From the NCBI GenBank assembly GCA_036675345.1, contig JAKFFE010000048.1:1-64000 (forward strand): a DNA stretch of 64,000 nucleotides. Reading direction: 5' to 3'. The DNA is from JALYOC01 sp036675345. Its GTDB lineage: Bacteria > Myxococcota > Myxococcia > Myxococcales > Myxococcaceae. The notes beneath the pieces are model-generated. The model did no database searches and was not told the origin of the DNA. It was given only the letters and a program-made list of their open reading frames with translations. The translations under genes and the position numbers were made by a program. Positions 35,423-44,900 of the stretch are shown here, piece by piece; the stretch's first letter is position 1, and each line of letters begins with the position of its first letter.

Positions 35423-36402
35423 ACGGCGCGCCGGCGATCCAGGTGCAGCAGCTGGTGAAGCGCTTTGGCAGCTTCGCCGCGGTGCAGGGGCTGGACCTCC
35501 AGGTGGAGGTCGGAGAGTGCGTGGCCCTGCTGGGACCCAACGGGGCCGGCAAGACCACCACCATCGAGATCCTGGAGGGTCTGCAGACCGCCACCGAGGG
35601 GACGGTGCGGCTGTTCGGGCTGAACTGGAAGGACGATGAGCGCGCCCTGCGCTCCCGGGTGGGGGTGCAGCTGCAGGACACCCGCTTCTACGAGCGGCTC
35701 AATGTCTTCGAGACCCTGCGGCTGTTCGCCAGCTTCTACCCGGACCCGGAGCCGGTGGAGTCCTTGCTGGGGCGGGTGCAGCTGGAGAAGTGCCGGACCA
35801 CCCAGGTGAAGGATCTCTCCGGCGGCCAGCGGCAGCGGCTGGCGCTGGCCACCGCGCTGGCGGGCCGTCCGGACCTGCTGTTCCTGGACGAGCCCAGCTC
35901 CGGGCTGGATCCCCAGTCCCGCCACGCGCTGTGGGATGTGATCAAGGAGTTCAAGCGCAGCGGGAAGACGGTGATGCTCACCACCCACTACCTGGAGGAG
36001 GCGGAGCAGCTCTCCGACCGGGTGGTGGTGGTGGACCATGGGCGGGCGATTGCCGGGGGCACCCTGGCCCAGCTGGTCCGGCAGGTGGGCGCCACCACCA
36101 CGGTGGAGCTGGTCTCCGACCCGCCGCTCTCCCGGGAGGCCCTGGAGGGGATCCCCGGACTCCACTCCGTCCAGCCGCAGGGGAGGGGCTGGACGATGGG
36201 GGTGCACCAACTGCAGTCCTCCCTCCCGGCGATCCTGGCCGCGGTGGGCAGCAACCCGGGGGCGCTCCAGGAGATGTCGGTGCGCCGTCCCACCCTGGAG
36301 GATGTGTTCCTCAGCCTGACCGGACGCTCGCTGCGGGAGGACGCCGCCTCCGCCTCCGTCCCTGAACCCGGAGTCGGCCCCCCGCCGGAGCTGCGACGAT
36401 GA
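35419..36402 (+). CDS. ABC transporter ATP-binding protein
   Basis: This 327-residue ATPase has Walker A GPNGAGKTT, signature LSGGQRQR, Walker B LLFLDEPSSGLDPQ and the H-loop in LTTHYLEEAEQLSDR, in normal order. It belongs to the CcmA/DrrA-type family that partners with ABC-2 permeases, here the divergent gene at 34153-35202. The ATG at 35419 is favoured; a GTG at 35410 would add three residues. Its start overlaps the end of the carbamoyltransferase remnant, and its stop overlaps the MBL gene as ATGA. Confidence 0.93.
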   Translation: MNGAPAIQVQQLVKRFGSFAAVQGLDLQVEVGECVALLGPNGAGKTTTIEILEGLQTATEGTVRLFGLNWKDDERALRSRVGVQLQDTRFYERLNVFETLRLFASFYPDPEPVESLLGRVQLEKCRTTQVKDLSGGQRQRLALATALAGRPDLLFLDEPSSGLDPQSRHALWDVIKEFKRSGKTVMLTTHYLEEAEQLSDRVVVVDHGRAIAGGTLAQLVRQVGATTTVELVSDPPLSREALEGIPGLHSVQPQGRGWTMGVHQLQSSLPAILAAVGSNPGALQEMSVRRPTLEDVFLSLTGRSLREDAASASVPEPGVGPPPELRR

Positions 36403-37190
36403 GAGCCGCGCACGAGAAGATCCTGGAGTTCGCCCCCCACACCTACCTGCTGGCGGGCGCGCTGCCGATGGGGGTGGGGGAAGGCTACTTCGCCAACAAC
36501 CGCTTCTTCGTCTCCGGCCAGCAGCGCCGGATGCTGATCGACGCCGGCGCCCCGGACCAGGTGGCGGAGACGCTGGCCCTGGTGGCCGAGCTGACCGATC
36601 TGGATCGGCTGGACTACCTGTTCCTCAGCCATCTGGATCCGGACCACACCGGAGCGGTGGCCGAGCTGCTCCGGCGGGCGCCCCGGCTGCGGCTGGTGGG
36701 GGGGATGGGCAACCTGGCCAAGGGCACCCAGTTGCTGGGACTGCCCGCGGACCGCTTCGCGGTGGTGTGGCCGGGCGAGCGGATCGAGCTGGGCGGCCGG
36801 TCGCTGGAGGTGGTGGCGCCGCTGCTGGAGGACGGAGGCACCCTCTGGCTGGCGGACCCGGCCAGCGCCACCCTCTTCCCGGCGGATGCCTTCGGCGCCG
36901 CGCTGGCCACCCCGGTGCCGCAGCTGCACCGCTTCGAGGATCCCGCCTTCGGGCAGGGCTTCTCCCTCTGGCACGCCATCAACTTCTCCCACCTCCACCT
37001 GCTGGACGGGGCGCGCTTCGCCGCCGGGGTGGATGCACTGGCCGGTCGGGGCCTGCGGCACCTGGCCTCGGTGCACGGGCCGCTGCTCTCCGGATCGCTG
37101 GACCCGGTGTTCGGGTTGCTGCGCGGCCTCCCCGGGGCCCCCCCGCTGGGCGCGGTGGACCTGCCCCCGCACTGGCGGCTGCCGGAGTAG
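36399..37190 (+). CDS. Metallo-beta-lactamase-fold protein, ODP/flavodiiron type
   Basis: This 263-residue protein has the metallo-beta-lactamase fold of the ODP (oxygen-sensing) and flavodiiron families. The metal motif HLDPDHTGA (HxDxDH) occurs near residue 78, where those families use HxExDH for a diiron site rather than the zinc motif HxHxDH. GMGNLAKGTQLLGL and a late SVHGPLL histidine fit the same subgroup. There is no flavodoxin domain. It is coupled to the ABC ATPase by ATGA overlap. It may sense or reduce oxygen or nitric oxide, or act on a pathway intermediate; the latter would be new for the subgroup. Confidence 0.78.
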   Translation: MRAAHEKILEFAPHTYLLAGALPMGVGEGYFANNRFFVSGQQRRMLIDAGAPDQVAETLALVAELTDLDRLDYLFLSHLDPDHTGAVAELLRRAPRLRLVGGMGNLAKGTQLLGLPADRFAVVWPGERIELGGRSLEVVAPLLEDGGTLWLADPASATLFPADAFGAALATPVPQLHRFEDPAFGQGFSLWHAINFSHLHLLDGARFAAGVDALAGRGLRHLASVHGPLLSGSLDPVFGLLRGLPGAPPLGAVDLPPHWRLPE

Positions 37191-37336
37191 GGGTCGAAGG
37201 CACACATCGAAAAGGCCCCCCCAGCGAGCGAACAGGGAGGGCGTAACTCTGGGCCCTGGCTTGATCCCCTCTTCCGGCGCGTGGTTTCATTGCGGCTGGC
37301 GCGCGCTGGGATCATCGCGCCCGGTCAGGACTCGGG

Positions 37337-38359
37337 ATGACTCATACCGCCAGCCCCTTTCATCAGGTCTACTCGCACTTCTGGCACCCGATTGCCCTCT
37401 CCTCCCAGGTGGGCGACAAGCCGCTGGCGGCCCGGTTGCTGGATACCGATCTGGTGATCTGGCGCGCGGACGGGAGGCTGAACGTCACCTCCCGCTACTG
37501 TGCCCACCGGGGCACCGATCTGGTGGCGGGGCGGATTGAACCGGAGGGGCTGCGATGCTGCTTCCACGGCTGGCGCTATGGGGCGGACGGGCGGTGCAAC
37601 CAGGTCCCGCAGCTGGCGGCGGACAAGCCGATCCCGGAGAAGGCCCGCATCCGCAGCTACCCGGTGCAGGAGCGGTACGGGATGGTGTTCACCTGTCTCT
37701 CCGGTGAACCGCACGTCCCCCTCCCGGAGTGGCCGGAGCTGGAAGCGGACCGCGCCATCGCCCCCCTGCCGGTGCGGGACTGGAAGACCTCCGCCGGTCG
37801 GGCCATCGAGACCTTCCTGGACCTGGGCCACCTCTCCTGGGTGCACGAGGGGACCTTCGGGAATCCCGGGGACCACGAGATCCGGCCCTATTCGATTCAG
37901 CCGGTGCCCAACGGGCTCAAGTACCGCTACTCCTATCCTTCGCTCACCCCGCCCATCCCCGGGGTGCCCCAGAAGGTGGACACGGTCACCGGCAACTACG
38001 AGGTGTACTTCCCGTACATGGGGCGGCTGCACTTCCAGCCGGTGCACTTCTTCGAGAACTACCTCTACTTCTTCGCCTCTCCGCTGTCGGTGGACCAGGT
38101 CCGCTGCTTCGCCTTCGTGAACTTCGCCAAGCCCCTGGGACGGATCTTGGAGAACTTCGTGAAGATGGACTCGGCGGTGCAGGACCAGGACCAGGTGGCG
38201 CTGGAGCTGCAGGTGGACCGGGTGCACCGGATTGAAGAGGACGCCGAGGTCCACTCCGAGGCGGACCAGATCCACGTGGATTACCGCGCCGGGCTGCGGG
38301 CGCTCCACGCCAGCGTGCTCCGCGGGTTTCCCCGCATCGTTCGCGCCGAGGGCGCATGA
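37337..38359 (+). CDS. Rieske non-heme iron oxygenase
   Basis: This 340-residue oxygenase has the Rieske [2Fe-2S] ligands C55-x-H57 (YCAHRG) and C74-x2-H77 (CCFHGW). The catalytic-domain block IETFLDLGHLSWVHEG (158-172) provides the mononuclear iron histidines 165 and 170. It resembles PaO/vanillate-O-demethylase-type enzymes that hydroxylate, demethylate or cyclise small molecules. Electron-transfer partners are not encoded next to it, although a cytochrome c gene lies 14 kb away. It is translationally coupled (ATGA) to the B12 radical SAM gene, so both probably tailor the same compound. Confidence 0.92.
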   Translation: MTHTASPFHQVYSHFWHPIALSSQVGDKPLAARLLDTDLVIWRADGRLNVTSRYCAHRGTDLVAGRIEPEGLRCCFHGWRYGADGRCNQVPQLAADKPIPEKARIRSYPVQERYGMVFTCLSGEPHVPLPEWPELEADRAIAPLPVRDWKTSAGRAIETFLDLGHLSWVHEGTFGNPGDHEIRPYSIQPVPNGLKYRYSYPSLTPPIPGVPQKVDTVTGNYEVYFPYMGRLHFQPVHFFENYLYFFASPLSVDQVRCFAFVNFAKPLGRILENFVKMDSAVQDQDQVALELQVDRVHRIEEDAEVHSEADQIHVDYRAGLRALHASVLRGFPRIVRAEGA

Positions 38360-40344
38360 CCCTTCAGCCCTCGGAGCCTTCCGAGAGATCCGAGAACCGA
38401 ATGAAGAAGGTAGCCTTCGTCGAGCTTCCCATCATCGACCGGTTGTTGCCCCTGGCCTCCGGCTACATGGAGGCCTGCGCCCGCAAGGATCCGGCGATCC
38501 GGGAGGCGGTGACCTTCCAGAAGGTGTCGGTGGTCGCCACCAGCTCGTACCAGAAGGTGAAGGACACGGTGCTGGCGATCTCCGCCGACGTGTTCGCCTT
38601 CTCCTGCTACGTCTGGAACATGGGCTACGTCCGGAAGCTGATCCCGGAGCTGCTGGCCGCCCAACCGCACGCGCGGATCATCATCGGTGGCCCGCAGGTG
38701 ATCCACCAGGGCCAGCGCTACCTGCACCCGGGCGAGGAGCGGGTGGTGCTGTGCAACGGAGAGGGTGAGCGCACCTTCACCAACTACCTGCGCGAGGTGC
38801 TCACCGGCGCTCCGGACTTCTCCCGGGTCCAGGGCCTGAGCTTCGTGCGGGGCGCGGAGGTGATCACCACTCCGGACGAGCCGCGGATCAAGGACCTGGA
38901 GGAGATCCCCTCCCCGTTCCTGGAGGGGCTGTTTGCCACCGGCCAGTACGCCCAGGCGGTGATCGAGACCAACCGGGGTTGCCCCTTCCGCTGCACCTAC
39001 TGCTTCTGGGGCGCGGCCACCGGTGGCAAGGTGAACCAGTTCTCGGAGGAGCGGGTCCTCAAGGAACTGGAGTACCTGGCCAAGCAGCGCTTCCTCCACC
39101 TGTTCGTGGCCGACGCCAACTGGGGGATGCTCAAGCGGGACGTGGAGATGAGCCGCTTCCTGGCGGACTGCCGCAAGCGCTACGGCGCCCCCCTGGCGGT
39201 CTATGCCTCCTGCGCCAAGAACTCCAAGGAGCGGGTCCAGGAGATCACCCACCTGATGGCGGAGGCGGGGCTGATCTCCACCCAGGCCATCGCCCTGCAG
39301 ACGATGAGCGCGGAGACGCTCAAGTCGGTGAAGCGGGACAACATCCGCGGCTCCGCCTACATGGATCTGCAGAAGAACCTCAACGAGAAGGGGATCAACT
39401 CCTACCTGGAGATGATCTGGCCGCTCCCCGGGGAGACCCTGGAGTCCTTCCAGAAGGGGCTGGCGGACCTGTGCGACATGGGGGCCGACTCCTTCCAGGT
39501 CCACCGGTTGCTGTTAATGAACAACGTGGAGATGAACACCGAACGGGTGGAGTTCGAACTGGAGACCCGCCCGGAGCCGGACGAGGCCAGCGAGGCGGAG
39601 TTCGTGATCTCCACCAAGTGGGTCACCCACCCGCAGTACCTGGAGGGGGTGCGCTTCGTGAACGCGCTGACGGTGCTCTACACCGCGCGCGGGCTGTGGG
39701 CCCTGGGTCGGTACCTGCACACCCGGGGGAAGCTGGGCTACCTGGAGCTGCTGCAACGGTTCGTGGAGTACGTGCGCACCTCGGTCCCCCACACCGCCTT
39801 TGGCCGCTATTGCGAGGGGGCGATCGCCACCATGGGGTTCACCCACTACACCCACCCCGGCCAGCTGATGCACCTCACCCTGCACTCGGAGCGGGACGAG
39901 TTCGACGCCCTGCTGGCGGGGTTCATCCAGCAGTTCCCGTTCCACGCCGAGCCGGAGGTCCAGGTGCTGCTGGAGGCGGACCTCCTCAACCGCCCCTACG
40001 TGTACCGGAACGCGTCGATCACCCCCAAGGTCCGGGAGTTCAAGGCGCTGCGGGTGCTGGAGACGCTGCCCGACGGGTACCTGGTGGAGCTGAGCGCCGA
40101 GCAGCGGGCGCTGATCTCCGAGTTCATCCCCGCGGTGGGCAAGGGGCCGACGGAGACCTTCCATGTCAATCACCGCCGGGCGGCGATGGCGTTCAGCGCC
40201 AACAAGCCGCTGGCGGAGAACCTCTATTACGCCTCCGACGCCTCCACCCGGATGCGCACCATGTCTCCGGAATGGAAGCCGCTGGTGCGCGCCACCCGCA
40301 AGCTAGAGGGGGGCGCCTCGCCGACGGTGGGGGCCACGGTCTAG
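38356..40344 (+). CDS. Cobalamin-binding radical SAM enzyme
   Basis: This is a 662-residue enzyme. Residues of about 18-165 form a B12-binding-type Rossmann domain (FAFSCYVWNMGYVRKL, IIIGGPQVIHQG, LCNGEGERTF). The radical SAM cluster motif CPFRCTYC (CxxxCxxC, 209-216) and the rest of a TIM barrel follow, including GLISTQAIALQTMS and the LEMIWPLPGET block. A C-terminal domain of about 200 residues is of unknown role. Many such enzymes methylate unactivated carbons or make C-C bonds in natural products. The start at 38356 overlaps the Rieske stop and has GAGG four bases before it; an internal ATG at 38401 (MKKVAFVELP) is also possible. It converges with the CmlA-like gene, overlapping by four bases. 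Confidence 0.92.
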   Translation: MTLQPSEPSERSENRMKKVAFVELPIIDRLLPLASGYMEACARKDPAIREAVTFQKVSVVATSSYQKVKDTVLAISADVFAFSCYVWNMGYVRKLIPELLAAQPHARIIIGGPQVIHQGQRYLHPGEERVVLCNGEGERTFTNYLREVLTGAPDFSRVQGLSFVRGAEVITTPDEPRIKDLEEIPSPFLEGLFATGQYAQAVIETNRGCPFRCTYCFWGAATGGKVNQFSEERVLKELEYLAKQRFLHLFVADANWGMLKRDVEMSRFLADCRKRYGAPLAVYASCAKNSKERVQEITHLMAEAGLISTQAIALQTMSAETLKSVKRDNIRGSAYMDLQKNLNEKGINSYLEMIWPLPGETLESFQKGLADLCDMGADSFQVHRLLLMNNVEMNTERVEFELETRPEPDEASEAEFVISTKWVTHPQYLEGVRFVNALTVLYTARGLWALGRYLHTRGKLGYLELLQRFVEYVRTSVPHTAFGRYCEGAIATMGFTHYTHPGQLMHLTLHSERDEFDALLAGFIQQFPFHAEPEVQVLLEADLLNRPYVYRNASITPKVREFKALRVLETLPDGYLVELSAEQRALISEFIPAVGKGPTETFHVNHRRAAMAFSANKPLAENLYYASDASTRMRTMSPEWKPLVRATRKLEGGASPTVGATV

Positions 40345-41948
40345 GCCGGAGAGTCCGGCAGCAGCAGCTGGGTCGGCCCCCGCAGCCGCTGGGCCACCAG
40401 GCCCCGTTCGCGGGCGGCGGTGAGCAGGGCGTCGGAGGCCCGCATCCGCAGCGAGTCATCCGGGGAGGGCGGCCCCACGATGTGGGCCACCCAGGGCTCC
40501 AGCCCCATCGCGTAGTTGAACACCCGCTTGGCGCCCACCACCTCCAGCAGCCGCAGCCCCTCTTCGGTGTTGCTGCCGCGGCAACGCCGGTCCCGCTCCA
40601 GCTTCCGGTCCCGCCGCTTGGGGAACAGCGGCTCCACGGTGAAGGTGAGCGGTGAGCCCTCGGTCTCGGTGTTCATGAACACCGTCTCCACCGGGCCGTA
40701 CAGGTCCCGCACCCGCTGGTAGACCTGCGGGTCCAGGCAGGCGCTGTCCGCCGCCAGCAGGATCGTCTCCTCCCCCGCGCGCAGCAGCCAGGCCGACTTG
40801 CTGTGGGCGATGTCCCCGTGCTCGCCCAGGAAGGGGATGGAGATCAGCTCTCCGTCCGGCAGCGGCAGTGACTCGAAGTGGTCCAGGTCGGTCACCTTGG
40901 GGAAGCCCAGGGTCCTGGCCATCAGCCGCAAGGACACATCTCCGGTGAGCATCCCGGTGGTCTTGGGCAGCACCAGCTCGCCGATCCGGTGGCGCAGCCG
41001 CAACAGGGTATCGAGCGCGAAGTGGTCGTGATGGGTGTGGGTCACCACCGCGTAGTCGATCCGCTCCGGGAGTTCGGAGAAGGTCAGCCGGGGCGGCCCT
41101 CCGGCTGCGGGGTGGGGGGCCAGCAGCGGGTCCACCAGCACGGTCTTCCCCCTCCACTCCAGCAAGATGCAGGCGTGGCCCAGGTAGCGGATCCGCACCG
41201 TGTTTGCCGGGGCGGGGGGCGCGGGGGGAGGGACCGGGGTGGGGGTCAGCAGCGGCAGCAGGCGGGCGTCGTCCGCGGGCTGCAGCCCCAGCAGGGCGCG
41301 GATCTCCTCCAGCGGCCGGGCCCGCAGGTCCAACCCGAACAGCGCGTCCACCTGGGGGGAGGCGAAGGGGACGTTCCAGCCGACCTGCCCCGGCTCCTCC
41401 ACCCGGGGAGTGGCCACCACCGACGGCCGATCCTCGTCCCGCCCATAGCGGGAGAGGCGGAAGCTCTGCAGGTCGGCCCGATAGTAGGACGAGCGGTAAC
41501 CGGCTCCCTCCATCAGCCGCAGCATCGGCCGGTTGAAGTAGTCGTAGGTCAGCTCCACCAGGCCCCGCAGCGGGGCCGGCACCTCGCGGTACAGCGCTTC
41601 CAGCGCCTGGCCCCGGGCCTCCAGCAGCAGCCGCGCCTGCAGCCCGTCGATGGCCTCCGCCAGCAGCAGCTCCGGGCGGCGCTGCAGGTGCCGCTCCAGC
41701 AGCGCCTGCACCTGGCCGGCCTGGGCCGGGTCCACCCCCACAAAGGCGGTCCCCTGCAGGGAGGGGTCCTTGCTGGCGTTGGCGTGGAGGGTGGGGTTCT
41801 TGAGGTACGACTGCAGCGCCGGGATCTGCGCGGAGGCCAGGTTGAGGGCGGCGCAGAAGGGCGAGACATTCATCCACCAGGCGTGCCACCCGTCGACCAG
41901 GGGCTCCACCAGGGTGGTCTCGCTCAACCGATAGGTGGGGGAACTCAT
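40341..41948 (-). CDS. CmlA-like diiron beta-hydroxylase of NRPS-bound amino acids
   Basis: This 535-residue protein has a characteristic N-terminal domain (about 1-235) and a C-terminal metallo-beta-lactamase domain. The metal motif is HTHHDH, with His304, His306, Asp308 and His309 forming HxHxDH. Further likely ligands lie in LGEHGDIAHSK and LLAADSACLD. The length, the N-terminal domain (YDYFNRPMLRLMEGAGYRS) and the position of the motif match CmlA of chloramphenicol synthesis. CmlA hydroxylates the beta carbon of an amino acid tethered to an NRPS carrier protein. It starts nine bases after the NRPS gene. A plain UlaG-like hydrolase is less likely given the long N-terminal domain. Confidence 0.85.
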   Translation of the reverse strand: MSSPTYRLSETTLVEPLVDGWHAWWMNVSPFCAALNLASAQIPALQSYLKNPTLHANASKDPSLQGTAFVGVDPAQAGQVQALLERHLQRRPELLLAEAIDGLQARLLLEARGQALEALYREVPAPLRGLVELTYDYFNRPMLRLMEGAGYRSSYYRADLQSFRLSRYGRDEDRPSVVATPRVEEPGQVGWNVPFASPQVDALFGLDLRARPLEEIRALLGLQPADDARLLPLLTPTPVPPPAPPAPANTVRIRYLGHACILLEWRGKTVLVDPLLAPHPAAGGPPRLTFSELPERIDYAVVTHTHHDHFALDTLLRLRHRIGELVLPKTTGMLTGDVSLRLMARTLGFPKVTDLDHFESLPLPDGELISIPFLGEHGDIAHSKSAWLLRAGEETILLAADSACLDPQVYQRVRDLYGPVETVFMNTETEGSPLTFTVEPLFPKRRDRKLERDRRCRGSNTEEGLRLLEVVGAKRVFNYAMGLEPWVAHIVGPPSPDDSLRMRASDALLTAARERGLVAQRLRGPTQLLLPDSPA

Positions 41949-41957
41949 GAAGGGAGT

Positions 41958-44900
41958 CTACCGCTCCAGCAGCCGCCCCAGCGACTGGTCCGGACCGAGG
42001 ACCAGCGCCTGGAGCAGGGTCTGGAAGCGGGAGGCGAGGGCGGCGGCGGTGGTGGGCTCCAGGCGGTCGCTGTCGAACTCCAGCTCGGTGCCCAGCCCCT
42101 CCTGGTCATCAAAGGCCCGCAGGGAGAGCGCGCACTTGGCGGCCCCGGTCCTTCCTCGCAGCCGGGAAATCGCCGCCCCCTCCGGGTCCCGCAGCAGGGG
42201 GAACACGTGCTGGGTGACCAGCGCCTCGTACCAGGCGGCGTGGCCGAAGTGGGCGGTCCTCCCCAGGCGCTGGGCCAGCACCTCCATCGGCAACTCGGCG
42301 TGGCTGAGGGCCTCGCGGGTCCAGTCCCGGGTGCCGCGCACCAGGGAGCGGAAGCTGGCGGCCTCCCCGGGCTGCAGCGGCAGGGTGACCACGTTGATGA
42401 AGAAGCCCACGGTGCGGGCCAGGGGAGGGGTCCGGCCCTGGACCGGCGCGCCGACCCGGATCTCCGCCTGGCCGGTGACCGCGCGCAAGAAGGCGGCGAA
42501 GGCGGCGGTGAAACCCACGAAGGAGGTGGTGCCCTCCTGGGCGCAGACGGCGCGGAAGGCGGCGGCCACCGCCGGATCCAGGTTCACCCGGCCGGTCATC
42601 CCGGTGTGGACGGTGGGGGCGGCCGGAGCGGGCCGGTCGTAGGGCAGGGCCAGCGGGGTGGGGGGAGCGGCCAGGGCGCCTCGCCAGAACGCCACCTCCC
42701 GCTCCAGCCCTTCGCCCTCCAGCCGCTGCTGCTGCCAGGCCGCGTAGTCCGCGTACTGGTGTTCGGGCGGGGGGAGGTGGGCGGCCGGGGCGCACAGCGC
42801 CAGCAGCTCTTCGAACAGCACGTCCATCGAGGCCGCGTCGGTGACCAGCTGGCTGCCCAGCAGGATCAGCACCGTGCCCCGGGGGCCACAGTCCGCTACC
42901 TCCAGGCGCAGCAGCCCGCCCTCCGCAGGGGGGAAGCCCCGCCCGGACACCGACTCCAACAGCGCCTCCAGGCGGGCCTCGGCCTCCGCCGGAGGCAGCG
43001 CGCCCAGGTCGTGCCAGCCCAGCTCCGGCCGGGGCGGGTCCAGGACCGGGGTCGACTCCGGTCCGCCAGGGAACCGCTGTCGGAGCACGTCGTGGCGCTG
43101 CAGCAGCGCGCTCCAGGCAGAGGCCACCGCGCCCCGCTCCAGCCGCCGGGGAACCCGGTAGGCGTCCACCACCGTGTAGAAGGAGGGATCCTTCCCGGAC
43201 TCCAGCAGTCGGACCAGCGCCTGCTGCTGCAGCGAGGCCCGCGGCGTCCCGCCCCGGGGCAGGTGCTCCAGCCGGGGGGCGGGGGCGGGTCCGCCAGGGG
43301 CCAGAGCGGAGATCACCGCCGCCAGCGCGGCCAGGGTCTCGTGCTCGAACACCGCGCGGATCGGCAGCTCCACCCCCAGACGTTCGGCCACCGCGGCGAC
43401 CACCTGGGGGACCAGCAGCGAGTGTCCGCCCAGATCGAAGAAGCTGTCCTCCCGGGAGGATATCGGCGTGCCCAACAGCTCGGCCCAGATCTCCGCCAGC
43501 GCCGTCTCCACCCCGTCCGCGGGCGCGCCGGAGGCGGGGGTGGCGCCGGAGCGCTGGGGAGCGGGGAGGGCCGCCTTGTCCACCTTCCCACTGGGGTTGA
43601 GCGGCAGCCGCTCCAGGGGAACAATCGCCGAGGGGACCATGTACTCGGGCAGCTCCGCCGCCAGCTGTTCGCGCAAGGTCCGGGGATCCACCGCCGGGCC
43701 GGGCGCGGAGACCACGTACCCCACCAGCTGGGCCGGCCCGGGGCCGTCCTCGCGCACCACCACCACCGCCTCGGGCACCCGCCGGCGCAGCGCCTCCTCG
43801 ATCTCTCCCAGCTCCACCCGGTGGCCGCGGATCTTCACCTGGTCGTCCACCCGGCCCACGAACCCCAGCTGTCCGTCCGCCTGCAGCCGGACCCGGTCTC
43901 CGGTCCGGTACAGCCGGGCGCCGGGGAGGGGGGAGAAGGGGTCGGGCACGAACTTCTCCGCGGTGAGCTCCGGACGTCCCAGGTAGCCGCGGGCCACCCC
44001 CGCTCCGCCCAGGTAGAGCTCACCCGGCACCCCGGTGGGCAGCGGGCGCAGCTGTTCGTCCAGCACGTAGGCCTGGACGTTGAGGGTGGGTCGACCCAGC
44101 GGGGGCCTCCCGGTCCCGGCGGTGCAGCGCGCCTGGGTGGAGGTGATCGCCGCCTCGGTGGGGCCATACTCGGAGACGAACTCCCGCCCCGGGGCCCAGC
44201 GGTCCAGCAGCAGGGGCGGGCAGGGTTCACCGCCCACCACCACGTGCCGGACGGTGGAGGCCAGGGCCTCCTCCACCCCGCCCAGCACCTGGGGGGTGAG
44301 GATCAGGTGGGTGACCTTCCGGGAGACGATCTGCTGGGTCAACGGCGGACCGGGGAGCAGCTCCTCCTTGGGCGCCATCACCAGGGTGGCCCCGCTGCCC
44401 AGGGCGGTGAAGGTTTCCTTGATCGCCACATCGAAGCCGGGGGAGGCGAACTGCAGGATCCGGTCGCCGGGGCCGGCCCCGGAGGTGCGCAGCGCCTCCG
44501 CCAGGGTGTTGGTGGCGTTGCCGTGCTCCACCAGCACCCCCTTGGGCCGCCCGGTGGAGCCGGAGGTGTAGATCAGATAGGCCAGCTGGCGGGAGGAGAC
44601 GGCGGCCGGTGGCGGGGCGCTGGAGAGGGTGGCGTCCGCCGGCACCTCCTCCAGGAAGAGGGTGAAGGGGGCGGAGATCTCCAGCGCGTCCTGCAGCTCC
44701 CGGGTGGTGACCAGGAAGGGGGCCCGGGCATCGTCGAGGATGAAGGCCAGCCGCTGCGGGGGGAGGTTGGGATCCAGTGGCAGATACGCCCCCCCGGCCT
44801 TGAGCGCCCCCAGCGCCGCGGCCACCTGGTCCGGCCCCCGGGGCAGGCACACCGCCACCGGGGTCTCCGGGCCCAGGCCCCGCTCCCGCATCCAGCCGGC

